Shown in pieces: positions 52,508-63,314 of a stretch of 64,000 bases of DNA (positions within the stretch are counted from its first letter, which is position 1; the number at the start of each line of letters is the position of its first letter). This DNA is from Spirodela intermedia. Lineage: Eukaryota; Streptophyta; Magnoliopsida; Alismatales; Araceae. The translations under genes and the position numbers were made by a program. The notes beneath the pieces are model-generated. The model made no database searches. It had not been told where the DNA came from and saw only the letters and a list, made by a program, of their open reading frames with translations. The stretch spans positions 749,001 through 813,000 of the forward strand of contig LR746266.1 in assembly GCA_902729315.2 (NCBI GenBank), in the 5' to 3' direction.

Positions 52508-53978
52508 ATTCTCTCTCTAGACCATTCCTCCTCCTATAAAGATAAATATCAATAGAAAGCTGTATAAGCGGTGGCAGAGATCTCGGAAGCCCACATCAGA
52601 TCGAGAACGAAGAGGAAAGCAGCCTGTTTGTCATTAAAAAAAAAAAAAAAAAGGACTGGCAGTGGCTCTAAGATTATTCTGTTCGAAAGCAAAGAACCCA
52701 CCGAAGAAGAAAGATGGAAAAGCCGAACCCATGTTCTCCTCCTCCAGTTAAAAAATAACAAAACCTGCAACCCTTTTCTCCATCACTCGCCACCCTTCTC
52801 GGAGATCTCATCGGGAAGGAGCTAAAAGAACCCATCGAAAGCAACCATCTAGAGAGAGAGAGAGAGTCTCCAAGGCCTACCGCTGGTCGGTTACCCGGCA
52901 ACAGCACCTGCAACTGCAGCTCCCGGAGGTGGCCGCCTTCGGAGCTGCAGAGATCCGATGGGATCAGATCCCAGGCTCCGCGATCGAAACACTGAAGTCT
53001 GCCTTGGGCAGCAGGAGGAAGAAGAAGAAGATGAAGAAGAAGAAAAGGTGAAATAAAAACTGGATCTTGGGGTCTCACATCCCAGCGGAAGAACGGGGTA
53101 GGCGGTGACGGCCGGTGCTCGTTGGCCCCACTCGGGCCCCACTCAACGCCACCAACCTCAGTGAGAAAAATAGGCCGGACAATAGGCCCGGCCCGAACTT
53201 ACATCTTCGAGCCTCAGCGGGTGGAGACAACATAGCCGGACCGCCTCTGCCGATCCTCGGGCTTTGTAGAAAAGCCCGACATTGGGCCCGACTATACTGG
53301 TAAATTCTTCTCGCGCTGGTGCAATTACCGCCAGTTATTACGGCACGTTCCATGCGGTGCCCACATTTAAAGTCTTCTGAACGTTTCATCCGCGGGGGTG
53401 ATCCTATAAATGCCAACACCGATCGGTGCCGGTACACTCACCTCCCCCCGAGCTTCCATTTCTCCGCTTTATAATTTATTATCCAACATTTACACTAACA
53501 ATTTAATTACACGTGAGCATGTGGTCCATGCTGACGCCATCTGTCTGACCTCTTCTCTGCCGTCCTCTCTGGCACCCTCTGTATAGTTTATTAATTTAGT
53601 AGCCATATTTTTTAAAAAAATAAAGCCGAGGCCGTTGTCGTGAACAGATAAGATGCCGGATTTTTTGTGACCGATATTCTTAAAATCCCAGTTTTTATCG
53701 AAAACGAAATATTATTTTTTCCCTGATTTTATTTCGAGAAACAGAACCCGGGCCGATATGATCGGAGCCGGTCCGGCCCGGTTCGAGTTGAGAATGGCGG
53801 GCCGGGCCGTTACAGCCGGGTCGTTACAGCTGGGCCGTTGCGGCGGCTTGTCTTCCTCACCCGCGAGCTGCCACTTTTTTGTCTGCTAGGGTTGGGAAGC
53901 TGGCGGTTTTTCTCTGGTGCTGCAGGTTCGACAGTGCCGTTCATCCTGTGCGTGGTGGATCTGCGTGGATCTCTGAGG
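52508..53978. promoter_or_regulatory. Upstream region shared by the IQD and RH42 genes
   Basis: Divergent spacer. The part near the IQD gene has an A17 run at about 52636 and a GA run at about 52851-52865. From 53.1 kb on it has many GGCCCG and GGGCC words. No coding domain is recognised. Confidence 0.5.
53804..53845 (+). repeat. Three 14-bp tandem units upstream of RH42
   Basis: GGGCCGTTACAGCC, GGGTCGTTACAGCT and GGGCCGTTGCGGCG follow each other without gaps, about 135-175 bp before the chosen RH42 ATG. Each begins with GGG(C/T)C, a core often bound by TCP-type factors. Confidence 0.75.
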
Positions 53979-56900
53979 ATGGGCGAGGAGCGGCGGAAGG
54001 CTGGGAAGGACGGGGAGAGCTCGGAGGAGGAGTGGAGTGTCGACGAACGGCGGCGAGAGGGGAGCGTGGAGGACAGAAGGCGGCGGGAGAGTCGGAGGTC
54101 GGAGAAGGGAGTCGAAGGAAAGCGCCGGGAGAGCAAGAGATGGGAGAGGGAGAGGAGTTCAGAGGACAGGCACCGCGACAATCGGAGATCGGAGAGGGAG
54201 AAGAGTCCTGCGGACAGGCAGCGAGAGAGCCGGAGGTCGGAAAGGGAGAGGAGCGTGGACGAGAAGAACAAGGAGAATCACCGCCGGTCGGAGAGAGAGA
54301 AACGCCGGGACAGGGACAAGCACCGGGAAGATCGCCAGAAGGAGAAGGAGAAGGAGAGAGAGGTGGAGCGGGAGAGATCTACGGAGAAGGAGAAGGCCAG
54401 AGAGAGGGAGAGGGAAAGAGAGCGAGAAAGAGAAAGGGAAGAGAGGGAGAGGGAGAAGGAGAGGGAAAGAAGAAAGGAACAAGAGAGGGAGAGAGCAAGA
54501 GAAAGAGAAGAGAGATACAGGGCGAGGGAGAGAGAACGGGAGAGGAAGAAGGAAAAGGAGAGGGAGAGAGGAAGCGAGAAGTCCCGTGAGAAACGGAGGG
54601 ATTTGGATGGGAACGAGGAGAAAGATAGTGAAGATATTAGGGACCACGATCGTAAGCGGCGAAGAAGAGAGGAGGATTCCCGGGACAGTGAAGAAGGCAG
54701 TAGGAGAAAAAGGAGCGAAGAGGAATCCGATGCAATGGAGAAGAAAAAGACTCGTGAAGAGGATCTTGAGGAAGAGCAGAGGAAATTAGATGAGGAGATG
54801 GATAAACGGAGGCGGAGGGTCCAGGAATGGCAGGAGCTTAGAAGGAAGGAGGAGAAGGAAAGGGAAAAGAACGGTGAGGTCAATAACGAAGAGCACCCTG
54901 AATCTGGTAAAACGTGGACCCTAGAGGGAGATTCAGACGATGATGAGACCCTCCCTGCCCCAAAGATGGAGAAGTATGCAGCTCTTGGCGAGGATTCTAA
55001 ACCTGGAGATGATGAGCGGGACAACATGGCGGTAGACTTGGATAATGCTACTCCAGCCACTGAAGGTGGCGGTGTTGATGCCGAGGAGGAAGTTGACCCC
55101 CTTGATGCTTTCATGAATTCTCTGCAATTACCTGAAGATGTCGAAAAGACTGATGCTCCAGGTATGTCTCAGAAACCTAGTGATAAAGAAGAGAACCTTG
55201 ACAAAGGCTCCTTAAAAAAAAGTACCAATCCCAGTGTGCCGAAGAGAAACAAGAAAAATGTGATGGGTAGAATCATTCAGGGCGACGAGTCAGATTCTGA
55301 TTATGGTGATGTTGAAAATGATGAAGTTGCACTTGAAGATGAAGATGACGACGAATTCATGAAGAGGGTGAAGAAGACAAAGGTCGAGAAGCTATCAATC
55401 GTCGACCATTCAAAAATTCAGTACCTTCCATTTCGCAAAAGTTTCTATATTGAGGTTAAGGAAATTTCAAGGATGACCCCTGCTGATGTTTCTGCACATA
55501 GGAAAGAACTCGAGTTGAAGATTCATGGTAAGGACGTGCCCAAGCCTGTGAAGACTTGGAACCAAACTGGTTTGACAAGCAAGGTCTTGGATACGATCAA
55601 GAAGCTCAATTATGAGAAACCCATGCCTATTCAGGCTCAAGCTTTGCCTATAATCATGAGCGGGCGAGACTGCATAGGCATTGCAAAGACAGGTTCAGGT
55701 AAAACCTTAGCCTTTGTATTGCCCATGCTGAGGCACATTAAAGATCAGCCACCAGTCGTGTCTGGGGATGGTCCAATTGGGCTCATTATGGCTCCCACAA
55801 GGGAGCTAGTCCAGCAGATTCACAGTGATATCAAGAAGTTCGCCAAGGTTGTGGGTCTAACCTGTGTGGCAGTATACGGCGGTTCTGGTGTGGCTCAGCA
55901 GATCAGCGATTTGAAACGGGGTACAGAGATTGTTGTCTGTACTCCTGGTAGAATGATCGATATACTTTGTACAAGCAGTGGGAAGATTACAAACCTTCGT
56001 AGAGTCACCTATTTGGTTATGGATGAAGCTGACAGAATGTTTGACATGGGATTCGAACCCCAGATTACCAGAATAATTCAAAACACAAGACCAGACAGGC
56101 AGACTGTGCTTTTCTCGGCCACTTTTCCTCGCCAGGTTGAGGTACTCGCAAGGAAAGTGTTGAATAAGCCCGTTGAGATCCAGGTGGGAGGAAGGAGTGT
56201 TGTCAACAAAGATATCACTCAATTAGTCGAAGTGAGACAAGAAAGCGAAAGGTTCTTGCGCCTGCTGGAGCTCCTTGGCGAGTGGTATGAGAAGGGAAAG
56301 ATCCTTGTGTTCGTTCACTCGCAGGACAAGTGCGATTCTTTGTTCAAAGATTTGCTGAGGCATGGATACCCTTGCCTCTCACTTCACGGGGCCAAGGATC
56401 AAACCGACCGTGAATCCACCATCGCTGATTTTAAGAGCAATGTCTGCAACCTGCTGATCGCCACCAGCATTGCGGCTAGAGGGCTGGATGTGAAGGAGCT
56501 TGAGCTGGTGGTGAACTATGATGTTCCCAACCATTATGAAGACTATGTCCATCGTGTTGGTCGGACCGGTAGAGCGGGTCGAAAGGGTTGCGCGGTCACA
56601 TTCATTTCAGAGGAAGAGGAAAGGTATGCAACGGATCTTGTGAAGGCTTTGGAGCTCTCTGAGCAGGCAGTTCCTGAAGATCTCAAGGCTCTAGCTAATG
56701 CTTTCATGGCGAAGGTGAACCAGGGAACAGAGCAAGCCCATGGAACTGGGTATGGTGGGAGCGGGTTTAAGTTCAACGAAGAGGAGGATGAAGCAAGAAG
56801 GGCAGCAAAGAAAGCCCAGGCAAGAGAATACGGCTTTGAGGAAGACAAGTCAGACTCTGATTCTGAAGATGAGGGAATCCAGAAAGCTGGTGGCGATCTC

Positions 56901-57464
56901 GCTCAGGCTGCTGCCCTCGCTCAAGCTGCCGCCCTAGCCGCAGCTTCAAAGGCTGCCATTGGCACTTCTCCTGTGGCTGCCCAGTTGCTCAGCACAACGG
57001 GGCTCCCATTGATTCCCGCTGCGGCCAGCTTAGCCTCTGCCGTGACGGGTCCTCTCTCTGCCCTTCCCGGTGATGCTGCCGCCAGGGCGGCAGCCCTAGC
57101 TGCTGCCATGAACCTGCAGCACAATCTTGCCAAGATACAAGCCGATGCCATGCCAGAACACTACGTTGCAGAATTTGAGATCAACGACTTTCCTCAGAAC
57201 GCCCGCTGGAAGGTCACCCACAAGGAGACCCTCGGTCCAATCTCTGAGTGGACGGGAGCGGCGATCACTACCCGAGGTCAGTATTACCCCCCGGGTAAAA
57301 TCCCTCCCCAAGGGGAGCGCAAGCTCTATCTCTTCATCGAAGGCCCGACCGAATCGTCCGTCAAGAAGGCTAAAGCCGAGATCAAAAGAGTCCTCGAGGA
57401 CTGCACCGCCCAGGCTTTGTCTCTCCCAAGTTCTTCGCAGCCGGGGAAGTATTCCGTCGTCTGA
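53979..57464 (+). CDS. RH42: DEAD-box RNA helicase 42 (Prp5-like splicing helicase)
   Basis: The plant relative of Prp5/DDX46, which acts in U2 snRNP recruitment during pre-mRNA splicing. A single 1161-aa exon. Residues about 10-310 are an RS/RE-rich charged domain of low complexity. An acidic DDDE segment lies near 453. Helicase motifs: KPMPIQAQALP (Q, about 547), AKTGSGKT (I, about 569), PTREL (Ia), TPGRMID (Ib), DEAD (II, about 682), SAT (III), VFVHSQ (IV), ARGLDVKE (V) and HRVGRTGRAG (VI, about 857). After it come an Ala-rich coiled region (about 970-1050) and a KH-like C-terminal domain, as in family members. All catalytic residues are present. The frame is open 47 codons further up from an ATG at 53838, but that leader is hydrophobic and not family-like, so ATG 53979 (MGEERRK) was chosen. 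Confidence 0.96.
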   Translation: MGEERRKAGKDGESSEEEWSVDERRREGSVEDRRRRESRRSEKGVEGKRRESKRWERERSSEDRHRDNRRSEREKSPADRQRESRRSERERSVDEKNKENHRRSEREKRRDRDKHREDRQKEKEKEREVERERSTEKEKAREREREREREREREEREREKERERRKEQERERAREREERYRARERERERKKEKERERGSEKSREKRRDLDGNEEKDSEDIRDHDRKRRRREEDSRDSEEGSRRKRSEEESDAMEKKKTREEDLEEEQRKLDEEMDKRRRRVQEWQELRRKEEKEREKNGEVNNEEHPESGKTWTLEGDSDDDETLPAPKMEKYAALGEDSKPGDDERDNMAVDLDNATPATEGGGVDAEEEVDPLDAFMNSLQLPEDVEKTDAPGMSQKPSDKEENLDKGSLKKSTNPSVPKRNKKNVMGRIIQGDESDSDYGDVENDEVALEDEDDDEFMKRVKKTKVEKLSIVDHSKIQYLPFRKSFYIEVKEISRMTPADVSAHRKELELKIHGKDVPKPVKTWNQTGLTSKVLDTIKKLNYEKPMPIQAQALPIIMSGRDCIGIAKTGSGKTLAFVLPMLRHIKDQPPVVSGDGPIGLIMAPTRELVQQIHSDIKKFAKVVGLTCVAVYGGSGVAQQISDLKRGTEIVVCTPGRMIDILCTSSGKITNLRRVTYLVMDEADRMFDMGFEPQITRIIQNTRPDRQTVLFSATFPRQVEVLARKVLNKPVEIQVGGRSVVNKDITQLVEVRQESERFLRLLELLGEWYEKGKILVFVHSQDKCDSLFKDLLRHGYPCLSLHGAKDQTDRESTIADFKSNVCNLLIATSIAARGLDVKELELVVNYDVPNHYEDYVHRVGRTGRAGRKGCAVTFISEEEERYATDLVKALELSEQAVPEDLKALANAFMAKVNQGTEQAHGTGYGGSGFKFNEEEDEARRAAKKAQAREYGFEEDKSDSDSEDEGIQKAGGDLAQAAALAQAAALAAASKAAIGTSPVAAQLLSTTGLPLIPAAASLASAVTGPLSALPGDAAARAAALAAAMNLQHNLAKIQADAMPEHYVAEFEINDFPQNARWKVTHKETLGPISEWTGAAITTRGQYYPPGKIPPQGERKLYLFIEGPTESSVKKAKAEIKRVLEDCTAQALSLPSSSQPGKYSVV

Positions 57465-58169
57465 GACTCTCTGCCTCCAATTTTTGCTATAATTAACAAC
57501 CTAGACCCCTTAATCTGCAGTAGCCATGTTGTTCTAATGTAGATGAAAACTGCCTCGTGTGTACAAAACATTCCAAAAACATATGCTTCTCCTCGCGGTG
57601 GAGTCTTTCAGCTCGATCTCTTTCTGGATAAATATCTTGACTTGACTCATCTCCGTCGGCTCGCATTCTTCCGAGATCAGCCCATATCTTGCCAACTGGC
57701 GATTTATCGTGTTTATTCAATCAAAAATGCTGGATTTGGAAGATTTTTTTTTCATAAACTTCTGTGCTATTAATTTTTCTCATTATCTGGAAAAATATGC
57801 CTAGAATAAATCCCTTTTTGGTTAACGGGGGTGTACACGTGACTCTCTTATTTATCTCCATCTCTGGAACCATAACATAATTCCCTCTTTTGATTTTTTT
57901 TTATTCGAATAAATTAAATAAATGACGTGCAAGTTATTATTCTTTGCTTAGCCGCTGACCATTTTAAGGCGCAAGTCTTTATTATTATATTTTTTTTCCG
58001 GCCCAAAAGCCGGTCTTCGCTCAGCAGACCCTCCTGGAGGAACATTTGGTGTGGGCTTTTTGGTAATTTCTCCGATTTAGGATGTCGTCCTTTTTTTTTT
58101 TTACAAAATACCCCCAATCAGTTCCTTCCTTGCTCATCCGCTTTCGAGCTCTCGGGGCCTCTTTCACCC
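57465..58169. other. RH42 3' flank and THA8 promoter
   Basis: AT-rich with several T runs (57740s, 57890s, 57990s, 58090s). No gene recognised. The long frame into THA8 is open from 57927, but that leader is not protein-like. Confidence 0.5.
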
Positions 58170-58910
58170 ATGGCCATGGCGGCTCCAGCTTCATCTCTCC
58201 TGCCGAACCCCGTCACTGGGCCTCGCGCCGTCACCCGCCCATCGGCATGTCCCTCCACTGTCAGGTACGAGCCCCGAGGCCTCCCTTCTCTCCTAGTCGT
58301 CTGCGGCCCCCGGGACAACCGCGGCCCCCTCGTCCGCGGCCGGACTCTGAGCACCGAGGCCATCCTCGCCGTCCAGGCGCTCAAGCGCGCCGCCGCCGCC
58401 GGCGATGACGCCGCCTCCAAGGTCGACCAGGTCGTCTCCAAGACGCTCGTCCGCCTCATCAAGTCGGATCTCCTCGCCGCGCTCGCGGAGCTGCAGCGGC
58501 AGGACCAGTGGCCCCTCGCCCTCAAAGTGTTCGTCGCCATGCGCCGGGAGATCTGGTACAGCGTCGACTACGCGTCGTACGCTCAGATGATCGCGACGCT
58601 GGCGAGGAACGGCATGACGGCGGAGATCGACGATCTGGTGTCGGATCTGCTGGAGGAGGACCGGGGGAACGATGATGTGCGGGGCTACGCCAGGCTGATG
58701 AAGGTCTTGATTGCAGCGGGAAAGGGCGAGGCCGTGAAGGACGTTTACAGGGGAATGAAGCGGCGGGGATTCCTCGGGGACGAGTACTCCTTCAAGATCC
58801 TCAGCAAGGGCTTGAGGAGACTGGGGGAGCGGGAGGCCGCAGACGAGGTGGACGGCGACTATGCGACGTGGTGCGACAATGGCGGCAGAACTAGGGTTTC
58901 GGCCGTCTGA
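58170..58910 (+). CDS. THA8: THA8-like plastid PPR protein
   Basis: THA8 is a short pentatricopeptide-repeat protein that binds plastid group II introns and supports their splicing. This is one 246-aa exon. Residues 1-50 are rich in Ala, Ser, Pro and Arg and have few acids, as in a chloroplast transit peptide. The RGRTLSTEAILAVQALKRA segment is the family entry. Helical repeats follow, including LQRQDQWPLALKVFVAMRRE, WYSVDYASYAQMIATLARN and a last helix pair near 190-225. Length and order match THA8 rather than a longer PPR protein. The ATG at 58170 is the better of two nearby starts (MAMAAP); a second lies two codons on. The gene is much richer in GC than its flanks, with C or G in most third positions. 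Confidence 0.88.
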   Translation: MAMAAPASSLLPNPVTGPRAVTRPSACPSTVRYEPRGLPSLLVVCGPRDNRGPLVRGRTLSTEAILAVQALKRAAAAGDDAASKVDQVVSKTLVRLIKSDLLAALAELQRQDQWPLALKVFVAMRREIWYSVDYASYAQMIATLARNGMTAEIDDLVSDLLEEDRGNDDVRGYARLMKVLIAAGKGEAVKDVYRGMKRRGFLGDEYSFKILSKGLRRLGEREAADEVDGDYATWCDNGGRTRVSAV

Positions 58911-59847
58911 GAGGAAGGAAGGAAGGTAATTATGAGCAAGTGTGTGGAACATGTTTTCCATCTTCTACCGCTTACATTATTGACCAGAAATCTTGTCTAG
59001 AGAGCCTGAGGCGATCCTGTTTTAGGAATTCTCGCGTCATTGTACATAAATCTGAGCTGAGATTTTTATCAGAATTATTCAAGTTCACCGAGCTTCGTAC
59101 CTCGGATCGTGAGATGAAAATATCCTGAAATAATTGGGGATCGTTCTTGTTTTTTTCACGTCTAGAGATGTTATTTTCTGTCAATTTAGATGAACAAGGT
59201 GCTCAAAATTCTGCATCCAGCTTGTTCTTATTTCTGAAATTCCTTGCTAATGTTGCAATCGGATCACTGGCGGAGAATTTTATTCCAAATTCGGTGTTGA
59301 ACATCTGAAGACTGTTCATCTGCTTTCTTCTGATTCCTGATGCCAACCGACCATTGACTTTGCTCATGTTGCTCTCTTTACTCTGGTAAGGGCTTGAATT
59401 TTGGTCTACTATCCGAGAGAATCAAGCTTCGATTTTTAGATAATCGTCCCACTTTATGGATGAAATTCAGGTCTCGGCAAAACACCTCGAATAAGCGGCC
59501 AAGGTGGGAAAAAAAAACTGTGAATTTAGAGATAACTCCTCGCAAACTTGCACTGATTGGAAATCTGCCCTCCTGTCACCTATCGTTACTGAGCTGCCAA
59601 TCACATAAGAAATGACAGAATTCTCCTCGCTCTTTATAGGAGCATGAGGACCTTCATGAGGATACTGTGGTCTTCTTTTGGTGGAATGGGACCCATCTAC
59701 TCGGCATACACTTACCGGATCTGAGTGTGTGGGGTTTGAATGAACTTGTTTATAAATCCAACAAAGACGGGGAATTTTTTGCTAATTAAAACTATTTCCA
59801 GGGAACAGGGAGTAAGAAATTGTAAATTCTAGCTCTTTGTCCATCAT

Positions 59848-59959
59848 CTGCTGGTGAGGACTTAGGGAGCCCACTGAGTTTCATCTCTGGATGTCTGCTT
59901 GTCATGCGTAAAGCTTTCAAGCAAGATACAAACTCTACATCCCGGTCAATTGGTGGCCT

Positions 59960-60015
<56 letters not shown>

Positions 60016-60090
60016 ATCATGCTGGTGAGGATTGAGGAACCCACTTAATTTCGCCATTGTGAAGCTTTCAGGCAACATTCAACCCGTTGA
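59848..60090 (+). repeat. Diverged direct repeat flanking a CT microsatellite
   Basis: Copy A (about 59848-59955) and copy B (about 60018-60090) share GCTGGTGAGGA, an AACCCACT/AGCCCACT segment, GTAAAGCTTTCAAGCAA / GTGAAGCTTTCAGGCAA, and ATTGGTGGCCTT/ATTGGCCTT. The CT run at 59963-60012 lies between them. Confidence 0.75.
59963..60012 (+). repeat. (CT)n microsatellite
   Basis: About 50 bp of uninterrupted CT, the longest such run in the window. Confidence 0.95.
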
Positions 60091-60397
60091 TTGGCCTTAC
60101 AGCGTGTTATTTGAAGCAGAGGAGATAGCAAAGAAAGGGAATTTTCAGATCCCCGTTACATAAAGACTGATGCTGTGATACTCGTCTCTGTCAGCACTGG
60201 GTATGGACGATAGTAGAGAGATGGTAGGACCACGCCGCCCTTGATGGACGCCTCCACTGTGCCTCTATCCACGCCTTTCTCACCTCTCTCTCTCTCTCTC
60301 TCTCTGATTAGCCGGCTCGTTCGGATAGTTGCAGAAGGGGAGAGCTACTCCGAAAGATTCGCCTCACGGGCATCTTCTTCTTCTTCTCTGCAGAGTT

Positions 60398-60847
60398 TCA
60401 AGAGGACTCCTGGTGGACGGCGGAGGCCACGGATCTCGCCCAGAATCTGATGTTCCTCTTGACGTCGGCGCACTCGGTGGGGCTCGAGGGGAGCGTCCGC
60501 AGATTCAGCAATGGAGAAGGGCGGCTGCTGGGCCCGTTGACAACCCACGCCTCCGCCAGGTACGGCCTCCTCATCTTCCGCTTCATCTCCTCCCCTGCCG
60601 GCGCCGCCTCCCCGCCGTCGGCGACCTCTCCCAGTCTCTGCAACCCAGGTACAACCCTCATCATCCTCGGGCTGATCGTCTCTTTGTTGAAGACGAAGCC
60701 CAAGTCAACGAACCCCTTAACCTCCTCCTCCTCCAGCTCGGAGAAGCTCTTGTACCTCCTCATGGCCCTCGCCCGCCGCCTCCCGCCGCTCTCCGACGGA
60801 GACGACGAGGATGCCGACCGCCGGCGCCGCCCACTCGTCGGCGTCAC
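60398..60847 (-). CDS. DUF1685 family protein
   Basis: A small plant protein of unknown function; one exon, 149 aa. The family core RYKSFSELEEEEVKGFVDLGF lies at residues about 30-50 and is followed by PRMMRVVPGLQRLG, RPYLAEAW, and the C-terminal segment VKRNIRFWARSVASAV. These come in the order seen across DUF1685 proteins. The first 28 residues are Arg/Ser-rich and variable. The start ATG at 60847 is the first in frame in a stretch of good composition; an upstream start cannot be excluded. No membrane segment or signal peptide is seen. Confidence 0.85.
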   Translation of the reverse strand: MTPTSGRRRRSASSSSPSESGGRRRARAMRRYKSFSELEEEEVKGFVDLGFVFNKETISPRMMRVVPGLQRLGEVADGGEAAPAGEEMKRKMRRPYLAEAWVVNGPSSRPSPLLNLRTLPSSPTECADVKRNIRFWARSVASAVHQESS

Positions 60848-63314
60848 CCTCCCTCCGTTCCCAAGCTCTCCCCCTTCTTCTACTCTCTGCCATGAAGAGT
60901 GTAAGAAAAAATCATTCCTTCGTCGGAAGGAGGAGGAGGAATTTCTAGTAGGAGAAGAAGGCCCAGACTATTGGAGAATATTCCGGCGGGCTCGATAGGA
61001 GAATATTCCGGTGGAACCAGTTCCTCTCGATGGCTTCTTCCAGCCGCCGCGAGCAGTCCTCCGCCATGCGGTTGCGAGTGGCGTCGGCGGGTTCGACGTT
61101 TCTGTGAAAACGTGGGGAGCCTTGAAGCTGGGAGTCTTCCACAGAAAGAGCTTGTGGCTTTCAGCGCGGGAGGGAGGGAGCTGGTGGGGAGGTATTAGTA
61201 TGTCGTCGCGAGACGGTTCTCTCTCTCCTACCGACGTGGACGGGCCCCACTCGAGTGTGGTGACAAATTTGTATCGATTTCCTGTCGGCGATTTGGACCA
61301 CATCTTCTAATATGGGAAACTCTTTTTATATTTATCCTTACTAATTTTAGGTCCTATATTATGTGCGCGAAATATGAGCGAGAAGGGCTGTCAATGATTG
61401 GCCGGGAGATGCTGTCAACGATTTGGGACTTTAAATTATAAATTTTGAAAATAAATAGATAGGCATGAACCATAGAGCGGCACTTGAAGAGACACATGTT
61501 AGGTTCATTAAGTTTGACTGATCTTGTTTAAGAGAATTATACTATTTTAAGTAATGATAATTGGTCATTTATGACATTTATACTATAATTATTATAATTA
61601 TCAGAGAATGAGATATGACATATATACTATAATTATTCCCTATTTAGATATATGTCTATTAGATTATTATTTTATATCATTTTCATTCATAATGGTGCTC
61701 AACCTGACCTATTCTGATTGGTCTAGTTTAAGTGTTTATATCTATTTTATAATTAAATTAATTATGAATTTACATCTTTTCCTTTCTCTCTCAAGAACCA
61801 ATAGCTTTAGCATTGTCGTTGACACTTTCTTTGGCAACTAACGATGTCTAGAATGTCAACATGACATCAGAATAACCAAGTGATGTCGTTTTGTCTCTAT
61901 TTACTTTTTGGTGCGCATTAGGTCCTAATTTTCTTGTTCTTACAATCAATCAAGGAAAGAGAAGTTTGATTTGTCATAGATTTGAAATATGTTTCATTGG
62001 TCAATTTCTAAATGATTTTTGGATGATTGATAGCTTATGATGCATCGTGAATATTCTTAAGACCAGCCTTGACCCTCTTTGCCTCTCTGTGATTTTTCTT
62101 TAGAAAGTTCTTTAATATTCGATTTCACCTCGTTTACCCTTGGAAAAATATATAATCAACTTTTTATGTTTAAAATTATTGATACAACATCTTTCTCCAG
62201 ACAATCTATGAAATATTTTAAATCATATTATATCTCCTATGAGTTAAAACTAGATGAAATAAATCTGCTTCAATTGAATGAATTCATTGGAGTTGGTTTA
62301 ATTAGTAAAGAGAAACCTAATCATTTATTTGATCAGCAATTTGAACCAATTGATCTTCTATTCCAAACTTAGAAAGAGAAAGATTCAATCATTAAGACAT
62401 GACTTTGGAGTACACTGACTCTTAAAGTCAATAAAATTTATTTATTTCGTCTTACTATCAATGAATCTTTGGAAATAACAGTTAAAACTTTTTTGAAAAA
62501 ATATATGGAGTTTAAACCTATTTATATATATACTGTGTTCCTACTTTTATATTTCACATTCTCAAGTATATTTAATCCATTTTTCACATAAGTGAAACCT
62601 GTTAACTAGTTCCAACCCACTACGATCGGTTTGGAATAAATATATGTATTTAAATTTAATTAAGATAATAATTAATTTCTGCATTTTACTTTTTTCTCTA
62701 TTCTTTCATGAAACGATGACTATCACCACCATTAAAAGCCTTTTCCAACAACCATTGACCTCACAATGTTGACATGAATCACATTATTTCTTCCATATTA
62801 TTCTTCATAGAAACTATAGTCAATCACAAAATTAGCCCTAAATCATTACTCAACTTCACGTGAGAAGTCATGGGAAGTCAATCAAAGTTGTACACTTTGT
62901 TGCTAGGTTAATATATTTCTACACAAAAAATAATTAAAATGGGAAAATCATGAGATGAGGTCGTCTGTATATTATTTCGCTTTAAAATATTATTTAATTT
63001 TTATTAGTGATAAAATGACGAAAAAGTAAAACACTCAAAAATGGGCTCGGAAAAATTATCTAGCCTCTACCTCACAAAGGTGGATAACGTGTCTGCGGCA
63101 AATATTACTAATATGACATAAAGGGTTTATATGCAATGAAACTAGTTTATTGAGGTATAAGAGTAAATATGCCCTGTATAGGAATTTGGTTTGAATTGAA
63201 CCGTGTGTCTGTTTCTGTGAGAACCGCCGAACTTGCTAAACCCTCGCGTTGAGCGACAGTGGCCACGGCGGAGAGGGAGAGCTTCCCTTGCAGCTGAGCA
63301 GTGAAGTGCGGACC
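60848..63314. other. DUF1685 promoter, then AT-rich sequence without a recognised gene
   Basis: 60.85-61.3 kb is GC-rich and is the likely upstream region of the DUF1685 gene. 61.3-63.1 kb is AT-rich with small frames only. The longest, 62079-62372 (+), matches no family I know. Two near-copies of TATACTATAATTATT lie at about 61579 and 61622. The last 150 bp lead into the gene at 63315. Confidence 0.45.

Larger units (their letters stand above)
58911..60397. other. Spacer between the THA8 and DUF1685 genes
   Basis: The convergent 3' ends of THA8 (+) and the DUF1685 gene (-) bound this spacer. No gene recognised. It holds a diverged direct repeat around a long CT microsatellite and a second CT run at about 60283-60305. 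Confidence 0.5.

Noticed and set aside
54278-55114. Long Ser/Leu-rich frame antisense to the RH42 RS domain
   Set aside because: An inevitable by-product of the purine-rich coding strand (AGA/GAG read as TCT/CTC).
58293-58961. 222-codon frame antisense to THA8
   Set aside because: GC-rich shadow of THA8; no domain.
60329-60998. Two long plus-strand frames over the DUF1685 gene
   Set aside because: They overlap a minus-strand frame with clear DUF1685 motifs; composition-driven.
62079-62372. Plus-strand frame of 97 codons in AT-rich DNA
   Set aside because: No family similarity, no splice context and no codon bias; could be chance or a decayed element.
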